DNA of 7,226 bases, taken from JAMXLO01 sp041487355 (GTDB taxonomy: Bacteria; Pseudomonadota; Alphaproteobacteria; Acetobacterales; Acetobacteraceae). The translations under genes and the position numbers were made by a program. Below, piece after piece: positions 1-5,908 of the stretch (positions are counted from its first letter, which is position 1; every line of letters begins with the position of its first letter). The notes under the pieces were generated by a model. It was given only the letters and a program-made list of their open reading frames with translations. It was not told the DNA's origin and searched no databases. The stretch covers positions 1-7,226 of the forward strand of contig JBGPND010000240.1 of assembly GCA_041487355.1 (NCBI GenBank), given 5' to 3'.

Positions 1-86
1 CAGTTGAGGCCGCCGACCTGCGCGGGCTTGCCTCCCATGTCGAATGGGATGCGCGTCCAGTGCGTTTCGACCGCGGTGATCTTCAT
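1..86 (-). CDS. Mandelate racemase/muconate lactonizing enzyme family protein, N-terminal fragment
   Basis: Read on the minus strand, an ATG at 86-84 opens a frame that stays open to the window edge. It gives 28 residues beginning MKITAVETHWTRIPFDMGG. A strong AGGAG-type ribosome-binding site lies just upstream (reverse complement of about 96-100, in AGGAGAGGAACGCC), which supports this start. The MKITAVET...RIPF opening is the usual first beta strand of the N-terminal capping domain of enolase-superfamily enzymes. These abstract a proton alpha to a carboxylate, as dehydratases, racemases or cycloisomerases, often on sugar acids. The catalytic barrel lies outside the window, so the reaction cannot be assigned. 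The gene is divergent from the sugar-type importer starting at 730, which suggests a shared substrate (inference). Confidence 0.68.
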   Translation of the reverse strand, partial: MKITAVETHWTRIPFDMGGKPAQVGGLN

Positions 87-327
87 GGCGTTCCTCTCCT
101 GGTTCGGCGCATCCTGCGCAGATCGGCGGCGCGAGGCCAGATCAGGCGGCAGCAAGGTTCAACGCAGAGCGTGCGGGGCGGATCAGCAGCAACGCGACGA
201 GAGCACCGTCTGGTTGGCTGAGGAAATCGCCGATCGATCCACGGTGTATTGCCGCATCGCTTCGCTTCCAGGGAGAAACTGACCGAGGGCGGCGCCGCTG
301 CGCCGCCTTGGCCGCCGTATGGCCACC

Positions 328-372
328 GTTTCATGCAAGGGGGTCGGCCGAAGGCCGGTGAGGAACTAGCAA
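328..372 (+). repeat. Degenerate direct repeat, copy A
   Basis: By hand alignment this 45-bp stretch matches 447-492 at 36 of 46 columns with one gap. Shared blocks are GTTTCAT, TCGGCC, GGCCGGTG, GGAACT and GCAA. The two copies lie in the same orientation about 120 bp apart and bracket the palindrome at 395-425. Neither copy belongs to a credible gene. They look like decayed copies of an intergenic repeat. Confidence 0.5.
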
Positions 373-394
373 GAAACCCGCACCCACTTTCACT

Positions 395-425
395 CGTCAT
401 GGCCGGGCGTGTCCCGGCCATGACG
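395..425. repeat. Short palindromic element (13-bp perfect stem)
   Basis: CGTCATGGCCGGG (395-407) is the exact reverse complement of CCCGGCCATGACG (413-425), leaving a five-base loop. The GTCATGGC...GGGCG core is shared, with one base of difference, with the arms of the larger element at 5794-5900, so the two are probably one family. Similar palindromes are scattered between genes in Bradyrhizobium-like alphaproteobacteria (general knowledge). There is no T-tract after the stem, so it does not look like an intrinsic terminator. Confidence 0.75.
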
Positions 426-446
426 GCGAGAGGATGGCGTATACCA

Positions 447-492
447 GTTTCATCCAGGATAGGTCGGCCAGCGGCCGGTGCGGAACTCGCAA
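447..492 (+). repeat. Degenerate direct repeat, copy B
   Basis: This is the partner of 328-372, sharing GTTTCAT, GGTCGGCC, GGCCGGTG, GGAACT and GCAA blocks. It follows the palindrome at 395-425 by about 20 bp. The A copy, palindrome and B copy may be one composite element or two tandem remnants. Confidence 0.5.
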
Positions 493-604
493 TGACAGCC
501 GGACGTGGTGCTACCTTGGTTAGCATGGCAATGCCGTAAGGCGCCGCTCATGCGGGGAAGCCGGCGCTTCCGCGATCAACAGTAGCCAGCCACAAGCGGT
601 TCGA

Positions 605-626
605 TCGATGGTGCAGATGCCATCGA
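605..626. promoter_or_regulatory. Dyad, possible operator upstream of the importer operon
   Basis: TCGATGG (605-611) and CCATCGA (620-626) form a perfect 7-bp inverted repeat around an 8-base centre. It lies 44 bp upstream of the TTGACA at 670-675, where an activator or repressor could bind. No regulator gene is present in the window and I do not recognise the motif, so a role is only inferred. Confidence 0.25.
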
Positions 627-669
627 AAGCGGCGGCAGCCGGGACTACGGACACGGCTTGCCTGCTTTG

Positions 670-696
670 TTGACATCGGGACCGCTCGCGTAGGAG
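670..696 (+). promoter_or_regulatory. Possible sigma-70-type promoter of the sugar-type importer operon
   Basis: TTGACA at 670-675 matches the -35 consensus exactly. The best -10 candidate is TAGGAG at 691-696 after a short 15-bp spacer, which is weak. A 5-bp inverted repeat (CGCTC 683-687, GAGCG 694-698) overlaps the spacer and -10. If used, transcription would start about 25 bases before the binding-protein ATG at 730. Confidence 0.3.
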
Positions 697-716
697 CGTT
701 CCGGGCAAATCAAATC

Positions 717-722
717 AGGGGG
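717..722 (+). promoter_or_regulatory. Ribosome-binding site deciding the binding-protein start
   Basis: AGGGGG ends seven bases before the ATG at 730. The alternative in-frame ATG at 751 has no purine-rich site in front of it, so the upstream start is preferred. Confidence 0.6.
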
Positions 723-729
723 CTTCGGC

Positions 730-2073
730 ATGGACCAGAAACGTGGCGCCATGAGCCGTTTCGGGCGGCGCGACTTCCTCGCGGCCACGGCCGGCGCTGC
801 CATGCTCGGCGGGCGTCAGGCCGTTGCACAAGGCACCGGCCCCTGGGCAATGACGCCCAAGAGCAAGGTGGACAAACTGAACTTCGTCGTCTGGACCTAC
901 GGCGACATCTACACGAAAATTTCGGCGAAGTTCAAAGCGGATTGGGGAGTTCCCGTCGAGTCCACCATCTCCTCCTTCAACGATCATCCCGCCAAGCTGA
1001 TGACCATGTATGCGGGCGGTGAACCGATCGACGTTTCACAGTCCTCGCCGTTTTCCTTTCCCAACTTCATCAGCCAGGGCCTCGTCGAACCGCTCGACGA
1101 TCTGCCGGGGGCGAAGGACTATCTGGCCGACCTGACCGACAGCGCCAAGCAGGTCGCCGTCTACGATGGCAAGCTGATGGGTCTGCCCTACTTCTCGACT
1201 GTCTGGGTGTGGAACTACTACACCGACCTGATGGAGAAGGCGAAGTTCGAGCCGTTCAAGACCTACGACGAACTGATGGAGCAGTTGCGCAAGGCGAAGA
1301 AGGACAAGATCGCGGAGTATCCGATCTTCTGGGTCGCCGGCGTCGGACTCGAGCAGCTTCCCGGCACCTGGTACCAGATGACATGGAACCGTGGCGGCGT
1401 GTTCTTCGACAAGCAGGGCAACCATCAGCTCGGCCCCGGATCGATCGCGCGCGAGACGTTGAAATGGTGGGTCCAGACCTTCAAGGAGGAGCTCGCCGAT
1501 CCGGAATCGCTGAAGGCGCAGTTCACCAGTTCCGCCAAGGCGTTCGGTGCCGGCAAGAACGTCTATCGCGGGCCGAATCACCATTACGGCCTCAATATCG
1601 CCAACGATCCCGCCCAGTCGCCCAACGCCGGCAAGATCAAGGTGCTTGGCTCTCCTGGCGACGGGCGAACGATCGGGGACACCCATGTCTACTTTCTCTG
1701 CACGGCCAATCGCGACAAGGAGTGGGCTTGGAAGCTGCTGCAGTATCTCGGCGGCAAGACCAAGGACGGCCAATACTCCCAGGCCATCAACCTCGCCCGC
1801 GATGCGATGCTTGGTTCAGGCTACAATTCGGTCATGAAGAGCACTGCCGTCACGGAAGGGTGGAAGCCCTGGGGCGACCCGGTGAAGATCCTCGAGATCT
1901 GGGACAAGGCCACCTATGTCGCCGAGGTGGTGCCCTCAATCTACAAGCCCTGGCACTTCCCGTGGTCGGACCGGATCAACATCGAAGTGTCCAAGGCGCT
2001 GACCGGGCAGATCACGGCCGATGCCTGCTGCGACAACCTGATCGTGGCGATCAAGGAGGTCCAGAAGGGTTGA
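730..2073 (+). CDS. Tat-exported extracellular solute-binding protein, sugar ABC importer (family 1)
   Basis: This 447-residue periplasmic receptor would deliver substrate to the two permeases that follow. Its N-terminus carries a twin-arginine signal: GRRDFL at residues 12-17, then a short Ala/Gly-rich hydrophobic stretch and an AVA-Q cleavage site near residue 33. This implies export in folded form. The mature part has the layout of UgpB/MalE-like (SBP family 1) proteins: LNFVVWTYGD as the first strand, a conserved-looking DVSQSSPFSFPNFISQG segment around residues 100-115, YDGKLMGLPYF, and an aromatic-rich C-terminal half. Length is normal for the family. The family match and the MalF/MalG-type neighbours indicate a carbohydrate or polyol ligand, but nothing in the sequence names it. 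The gene ends 27 bp before the first permease. Confidence 0.85.
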   Translation: MDQKRGAMSRFGRRDFLAATAGAAMLGGRQAVAQGTGPWAMTPKSKVDKLNFVVWTYGDIYTKISAKFKADWGVPVESTISSFNDHPAKLMTMYAGGEPIDVSQSSPFSFPNFISQGLVEPLDDLPGAKDYLADLTDSAKQVAVYDGKLMGLPYFSTVWVWNYYTDLMEKAKFEPFKTYDELMEQLRKAKKDKIAEYPIFWVAGVGLEQLPGTWYQMTWNRGGVFFDKQGNHQLGPGSIARETLKWWVQTFKEELADPESLKAQFTSSAKAFGAGKNVYRGPNHHYGLNIANDPAQSPNAGKIKVLGSPGDGRTIGDTHVYFLCTANRDKEWAWKLLQYLGGKTKDGQYSQAINLARDAMLGSGYNSVMKSTAVTEGWKPWGDPVKILEIWDKATYVAEVVPSIYKPWHFPWSDRINIEVSKALTGQITADACCDNLIVAIKEVQKG

Positions 2074-2100
2074 TGGTGCAGCTCTGACGCGGGCGCCGCC

Positions 2101-3018
2101 GTGGCGGTAGCAAAACCGTTCCGCTTCGGCCGCGAACTACCGCCGCGAGCGCTTGGCGTGGCGATGAACATCCCCACGCTGATCACGCTCGGCCTGGTGC
2201 TCGCTTATCCGATCTACTACGCGGCGTATCTCTCGTTCCACAAGGTCTCGCTTGCGGAACTGCGCCGCGGCATCTTCCCGTTCGTCGGCCTCGCCAACTA
2301 CGAGCGCATCTTCAACGATAAGCTGTTCCTGCTCTCGCTCAAGAACACGCTGATCTTCACCGCGTTCTCGGTGACGACGGAGATCGTGCTCGCCATCGCC
2401 ATCGCGCTGCTGATCGACCAGAAGCATGTCTGGACCAGTCGCATCACGAAATTCCTCATCCTGGTGCCCTATGCCGTGCCACCGATCGCCAACGGGCTGA
2501 TCTGGTCGTTCATCTATAGTTTCGAATACGGCTTCCTTAACCGCATCCTGTTCACCACAGGAATTTCCAATTCGGCGGTGAACTGGTCCGGCGATCCGGC
2601 GACCGCGCTGTTCGCCGTCTCCATCCCGTATATCTGGCGCACGCTGCCGTTCGCCATCCTGCTCGTGCACGCCGCATTGCAGGGCATCAGCCAGGAATAC
2701 TACGAAGCCGCATCGGTCGATGGCGCCGGAGCGTTGCAGCGCTTCTGGCACATCACCCTTCCGCTGTTGCGGCCGATCATCGTCGTCATCCTCGTGCTGC
2801 GCACCTCCTTTGCATTCGCCGTGTTCGACGAGGTGCTGGCGATCACCCAGGGTGGCCCCGGCGATGCCACCTGGGTCGCCGCCTGGTACAGCTACAAGAA
2901 GGGCTTCGCGCCGCCCTTCGACATTGGCCTGGGCGCCGCCTCGGCCTACGTGCTGGCGATCATCGTCGGCCTGCTCGCCATCGCCTATGTCCGCCTGATC
3001 TACCGGCGCATCCAGTAG
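2101..3018 (+). CDS. Carbohydrate ABC transporter permease, MalF/UgpA type
   Basis: This 305-residue inner-membrane protein is one half of the translocation channel. The first membrane segment spans about residues 24-46, after a positively charged N-terminus. The cytoplasmic EAA loop that docks on the ATPase is clear: EAASVDGAGALQRFWHITLP, starting at residue 202. The TQGGPGDAT segment (249-257) is typical of MalF-type subunits just before the last membrane helices. The GTG at 2101 is the first possible start after the in-frame stop at 2071. It lacks a good ribosome-binding site, so translation is probably coupled to the binding protein 27 bp upstream. A start at GTG 2158 or ATG 2164 is possible but would remove the charged leader. 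Confidence 0.85.
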   Translation: MAVAKPFRFGRELPPRALGVAMNIPTLITLGLVLAYPIYYAAYLSFHKVSLAELRRGIFPFVGLANYERIFNDKLFLLSLKNTLIFTAFSVTTEIVLAIAIALLIDQKHVWTSRITKFLILVPYAVPPIANGLIWSFIYSFEYGFLNRILFTTGISNSAVNWSGDPATALFAVSIPYIWRTLPFAILLVHAALQGISQEYYEAASVDGAGALQRFWHITLPLLRPIIVVILVLRTSFAFAVFDEVLAITQGGPGDATWVAAWYSYKKGFAPPFDIGLGAASAYVLAIIVGLLAIAYVRLIYRRIQ

Positions 3019-3029
3019 GAGAGCGAAGC

Positions 3030-3914
3030 ATGCGCCCCGGACCATGGACACGTGCAGCCCTGCACTTGGCAAACCTGCTCGCGATCGCTTTCTTCCTGCT
3101 GCCGCTGGTCGCGGTCCTGTTCGCCGCGCTGCAATCCGAAAAGAGCCTGCACGCCGATACCCGCGGCCTGTGGCCGCCGGAATGGACGCTCGACAATTTC
3201 CGCGTGATTCTCTCCGGTGGCGCGCAGCACGGCGCGATCTTCGAGCAGGCGACCTATCTTCCCGACAACATCAAGAAGATCCATTTCGCTCTTATCAACA
3301 GCACGATCATTTCGGTGAGCGTAACCTTGCTCACCCTCGTCTTCGCCTCGCTGACCGCCTACACGGTTGCGCGGCTACGGCTGCGCTGGGTGATGTGGCT
3401 GATGAGCGTGAACGTGTTTGCCCGGTTTGTGCCGATTATCGTGCTGATGATTCCGCTCTATGTCACCTTCCGCCAGATGGGCATGCTCAATTCGATCTGG
3501 GGCGTGATCATCGCGCTGACCGGCTTCCTGCTGCCCTACGGCATCCTCATCCTTGCGCCCTATTTCGCCACCATCCCGCAGGAGCTCGACGATGCCGCGC
3601 GCATCGACGGCTGCTCACGCTTCACCGCGTTCTTGCGCATCACGCTGCCGCTGTCGACGCCCGCACTCGCCTCGTACGGTGCCATCGTCTTCGTGATCGC
3701 CTGGAACGACCTGCTGATCCCGCTCATTCTCAACAACCGCGCCGAGTTCATGACGCTGCCCGTGGTGATCGCAAGCCTGGTCGGCGACATGTTTGCATTC
3801 TTCAATCTGACGATGGCGATCTGCCTGGTTGCGCTGGCACCGACGGTGATCCTGGTACTGCTGCTGCGCAGGTTCGTCGTGCAGGGGCTGTCGGCAGGAG
3901 CCGTGAAGGGCTGA
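3030..3914 (+). CDS. Carbohydrate ABC transporter permease, MalG/UgpE type
   Basis: This 294-residue inner-membrane protein is the partner of the preceding permease. Membrane segment 1 covers about residues 11-34. A periplasmic loop with PPEWTLDNF follows, which is a hallmark of MalG-type subunits. The EAA loop is DAARIDGCSRFTAFLRITLP, starting at residue 188, with Asp replacing Glu in the first position. The C-terminal helices carry FVIAWNDLLIPLIL. A good ribosome-binding site (GGAGAG, 3018-3023) overlaps the stop codon of the upstream gene, so the pair is tightly linked. No ATPase of the MalK/UgpC class follows, although operons of this type often carry one. Confidence 0.86.
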   Translation: MRPGPWTRAALHLANLLAIAFFLLPLVAVLFAALQSEKSLHADTRGLWPPEWTLDNFRVILSGGAQHGAIFEQATYLPDNIKKIHFALINSTIISVSVTLLTLVFASLTAYTVARLRLRWVMWLMSVNVFARFVPIIVLMIPLYVTFRQMGMLNSIWGVIIALTGFLLPYGILILAPYFATIPQELDDAARIDGCSRFTAFLRITLPLSTPALASYGAIVFVIAWNDLLIPLILNNRAEFMTLPVVIASLVGDMFAFFNLTMAICLVALAPTVILVLLLRRFVVQGLSAGAVKG

Positions 3915-3915
3915 G

Positions 3916-3940
3916 GCGGGATTGGAGCCACCGCTCCCGC
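3916..3940 (+). terminator. Weak stem-loop after the MalG-type gene
   Basis: GCGGGA (3916-3921) pairs with TCCCGC (3935-3940), and an alternative inner stem is possible (GGAGC 3924-3928 with GCTCC 3933-3937). No T-run follows directly, only a loose pyrimidine stretch from about 3944. It might separate the two transporter groups, but it is not a convincing intrinsic terminator. Confidence 0.2.
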
Positions 3941-3973
3941 GACCCATTCCTTGCTCTTGCTGCACCGCAACAC

Positions 3974-4003
3974 TTGCGGCCCGCTACCCCCGCCCCCTAC
4001 GCT
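3974..4003 (+). promoter_or_regulatory. Possible promoter directly upstream of the DppB-like gene
   Basis: TTGCGG (3974-3979) and TACGCT (3998-4003) are separated by 18 bp. Transcription would begin at or next to the ATG at 4010, giving a leaderless message. This fits the absence of any purine-rich ribosome-binding site in the C-rich sequence before that ATG. Both boxes are poor matches, so this is a suggestion only. Confidence 0.2.
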
Positions 4004-4009
4004 CCCGCC

Positions 4010-4927
4010 ATGTTGCGTTTCCTGTTGCGCCGGGCGGTGCTCGCCCTCCTGGTCTGCCTGACCGTGCTGGTGATCAGCTTCGCGCTGACCCGGCTGTCCG
4101 GCGACCTCGCCATCTCCATCGCGGGGCCCAACGCCACCGCGGAAGACGTCGCGATCATCCGCAAGAACTATGGCCTCGACCGGCCGCTGCCGGTGCAGTT
4201 CGTCGACTGGGCGGTGCACGCCGCCGAGGGCGATCTCGGCCGCTCCTACCTCTACCACGCACCCGTCGCCGGCCTGATCAAGGAGCGGTTGCCGATCACG
4301 CTGACCCTCGGCCTCACCGGCCTCGCCATCGCGCTGGTCGTCTCCATCCCGCTCGGCATCGTCGCCGCGATGCGCGAGGGCACGGCAGTCGACAAGGCGA
4401 TCACCCTGCTCGCCCTGTTCGGCCAGGCGATGCCGAGCTTCTGGCTCTCGCTGGTGCTGATCATCTGGCTCGGCTTGAAGCTGCAGCTCCTGCCGATCTC
4501 CGGCGTCGACACATGGGACGGCTACATCATGCCGGGCATCGTGCTCGCGTTCTCCGCCATCCCCGCGCTGATGCGCCTGACTCGCACCGGCATGATCGAC
4601 GCGCTGTCATCCGACTACATCCGCACCGCACGCGCCAAGGGACTGTCGACGGCGAAGATCGTGCTGAAGCACGGGCTGCGCAATGCGGCAATGCCGGTGG
4701 TGTCGGTCGCCGCGGTGCAACTGGGCTTCATGCTCGGCGGCTCCATCGTCATCGAGGCGATATTCGCGTTGCACGGCGTCGGCTATCTGGCGTGGGAATC
4801 GATCAGCAAGAACGACTTCCCGGTGGTGCAGGCGGTCGTGCTGATCCTCGCCATCATCTATATCGGGCTCACGCTCGCCGCCGACATGATGAACGCGGTG
4901 CTCGATCCGCGGCTGCGCGCCGCATGA
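4010..4927 (+). CDS. Peptide/nickel-type ABC transporter permease, DppB/GsiC type
   Basis: This 305-residue inner-membrane channel subunit belongs to the dipeptide/oligopeptide/nickel importer family. The N-terminus MLRFLLRRAVLALLV and first membrane helix (about 9-27) are typical. So are YGLDRPLPVQ (54-63) and GDLGRS (74-79) in the periplasmic region, and SFWLSLVLIIWLGLKL in the membrane domain. The ATPase-docking loop is DYIRTARAKGLS, starting at residue 202. The frame is open upstream of 4010, but that part lies inside the MalG-type gene or the gap and encodes no recognisable protein. The family-typical N-terminus fixes the start despite the lack of a ribosome-binding site. Its stop overlaps the next start (ATGA). 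The substrate cannot be read from the sequence. Confidence 0.88.
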   Translation: MLRFLLRRAVLALLVCLTVLVISFALTRLSGDLAISIAGPNATAEDVAIIRKNYGLDRPLPVQFVDWAVHAAEGDLGRSYLYHAPVAGLIKERLPITLTLGLTGLAIALVVSIPLGIVAAMREGTAVDKAITLLALFGQAMPSFWLSLVLIIWLGLKLQLLPISGVDTWDGYIMPGIVLAFSAIPALMRLTRTGMIDALSSDYIRTARAKGLSTAKIVLKHGLRNAAMPVVSVAAVQLGFMLGGSIVIEAIFALHGVGYLAWESISKNDFPVVQAVVLILAIIYIGLTLAADMMNAVLDPRLRAA

Positions 4928-5790
4928 GCGCCACCACTCTGCCGTCGCGCCGCAGCCTGCCCGCGGTGCGTCATCTCGCCACCGGGCTCGGCGTGCTGAT
5001 TGTCGGCACGGTGCTGCTGGTGGCGATCGTCGCGCCATACCTCGCGCCGCACGATCCGTTCGCCCAGGATCTCAATCTGCGCCTGGTGCCGCCGGAGTGG
5101 ATGGACGGTGGTTCGGCCGTGCATCCGTTCGGCACCGACCAGCTCGGGCGGGACTACCTGTCGCGCCTAATGTACGGCGCGCGGATTTCCATGACGATCG
5201 GCAGCTTCACCGTCGTTACGTCGGGGTTGATCGGCATCACGCTCGGCCTGCTTGGCGGCTATTTCGGCGGGCGTGTCGACGACGTGGTGATGTTCATCAT
5301 CACGTGCCGGTTGTCGATACCGCTGATCCTGGTGGCGCTGACCGTGGTGGCGCTGGTCGGCAGCTCGCTCACCGTGGTGATCCTCACGCTGGGGCTCTTG
5401 TTGTGGGAGCGCTTCGCCGTCGTCTCGCGCACCACCACGATGCAGGTGCGCAACCTCGACTATATCGCCGCCGCGCAAGCCGCCGGTGCGTCGCGTGTGC
5501 ACATCGTGCTGCGCGAGGTGCTGCCAAACATCCTGACGCATCTCGTCGTCGTGGCGACACTGGAGATGGCGCTCGCGATTCTGCTGGAGGCGGCGCTGTC
5601 GTTCCTCGGCCTCGGCGTGCCGCCACCGCTGCCGTCCTGGGGGCTGATGATCGCGGAAGGCAAGGACTACATGTTCTTCAGCCCGTGGGTGATCATGATC
5701 CCGGGTGTCGCGCTGTTCGTCCTGGTGCTCGGCATCAACCTGCTGGGTGACGGGCTGCGCGACCTGCTGGGAACTGGCCGGCCGCTATGA
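4924..5790 (+). CDS. Peptide/nickel-type ABC transporter permease, DppC type
   Basis: This 288-residue channel subunit partners the DppB-like protein. It has a short cytoplasmic leader, membrane helix 1 at about residues 18-40 followed by the typical APHDPF, and the family motif HPFGTDQLGRDY (67-78). The ATPase-docking loop DYIAAAQAAGAS starts at residue 179. EAALSFLGLGVPPPLPSWG near the C-terminus is a strong DppC/OppC signature. The segment FIITCRLSIPLILVAL replaces the more usual helix text and marks a subgroup of the family. The start overlaps the upstream stop by ATGA, indicating coupled translation. Its own stop lies within ATGA at 5787-5790, which opens a short frame through the repeat that follows. 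Confidence 0.89.
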   Translation: MSATTLPSRRSLPAVRHLATGLGVLIVGTVLLVAIVAPYLAPHDPFAQDLNLRLVPPEWMDGGSAVHPFGTDQLGRDYLSRLMYGARISMTIGSFTVVTSGLIGITLGLLGGYFGGRVDDVVMFIITCRLSIPLILVALTVVALVGSSLTVVILTLGLLLWERFAVVSRTTTMQVRNLDYIAAAQAAGASRVHIVLREVLPNILTHLVVVATLEMALAILLEAALSFLGLGVPPPLPSWGLMIAEGKDYMFFSPWVIMIPGVALFVLVLGINLLGDGLRDLLGTGRPL

Positions 5791-5793
5791 GGA

Positions 5794-5900
5794 CCCCCCA
5801 CGCGTCATGGCGGGCGAAGGCCCGCCATCCACGTCGTCCTTCGCGTGGGCGCTGTAAAGACGTGGATGGCGGGCCTTCGCCCACCATGACGATAGGGGGG
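5794..5900. repeat. Intergenic palindromic element with 33-bp inverted arms
   Basis: The left arm (5803-5835) and right arm (5859-5891) are reverse complements at 32 of 33 positions, with a C/A mismatch at 5811/5883. They are separated by a 23-base spacer. An outer C6 (5794-5799) and G6 (5895-5900) extend the foldback to 107 nt across a three-base internal loop on each side. The arms share the GTCATGGC...GGGCG core with the palindrome at 395-425. It interrupts what would otherwise be a tightly packed operon. There is no transposase and no clear target duplication. It could act as an RNA hairpin that attenuates, stabilises or separates the messages. Confidence 0.85.
5895..5900 (+). promoter_or_regulatory. 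Unusual ribosome-binding site within the repeat stem
   Basis: GGGGGG ends eight bases before the ATG at 5909 and is the only purine-rich tract at a suitable distance. It is also the right side of the outer stem of the foldback, pairing with C6 at 5794-5799, so folding would hide it. Confidence 0.4.
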
Positions 5901-5908
5901 CATCTCGC

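Larger units (their letters stand above)
87..729. other. Divergent intergenic region with degenerate repeats, no convincing gene
   Basis: This 643-bp gap separates the minus-strand enolase-type gene from the plus-strand importer operon and should hold both promoters. Open frames cross it on both strands, but their peptides are low-complexity, rich in Arg/Pro/Ala, and follow the repeats rather than any protein family. Seen in it: a GC-only hairpin (stem GGCGGCG 288-294 with CGCCGCC 301-307), a degenerate direct repeat (328-372 and 447-492) flanking a 13-bp-stem palindrome (395-425), a dyad at 605-626 and a consensus -35 at 670-675. The string CGATCGAT occurs at both 231-238 and 602-609. I could not pick a promoter for the minus-strand gene. 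Confidence 0.7.

Noticed and set aside
83..526. Minus-strand open frame of 147 codons in the divergent intergenic region
   Set aside because: The peptide follows repeat and palindrome sequence, is rich in Arg, Pro and Ala, has no recognisable domain, and overlaps the start of the enolase-type gene.
249..539. Plus-strand open frame of 96 codons
   Set aside because: It lies across the two direct repeats and the palindrome, and its sequence is repeat-derived with no ribosome-binding site. It is most likely spurious.
1036..1773. Minus-strand open frame opposite the binding-protein gene
   Set aside because: It is an antisense shadow with no plausible start signal or family resemblance.
1209..2087. 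Long plus-strand frame inside the binding-protein gene
   Set aside because: It is an out-of-frame shadow of a gene with clear family features. Long alternative frames are expected at this GC content.
3044..4009. Open frame continuous with the DppB-like gene, suggesting a 627-residue fusion
   Set aside because: The extra part overlaps the MalG-type gene out of frame and has no recognisable content. The typical DppB N-terminus begins at 4010.
3922..4923. Open frame continuous with the DppC-like gene upstream of 4924
   Set aside because: It is an Arg-rich shadow of the DppB-like gene. The ATGA overlap and family-typical N-terminus fix the start at 4924.
5794..5900. Foldback as an intrinsic terminator
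   Set aside because: The stem is followed by CATCTCGC and the next start codon, with no T-run. It also lies between genes that must be expressed together.
5794..5900. Foldback as a CRISPR unit or insertion sequence
   Set aside because: There is only one inverted pair with a short unique spacer, no repeat-spacer series, no transposase and no clear flanking duplication.
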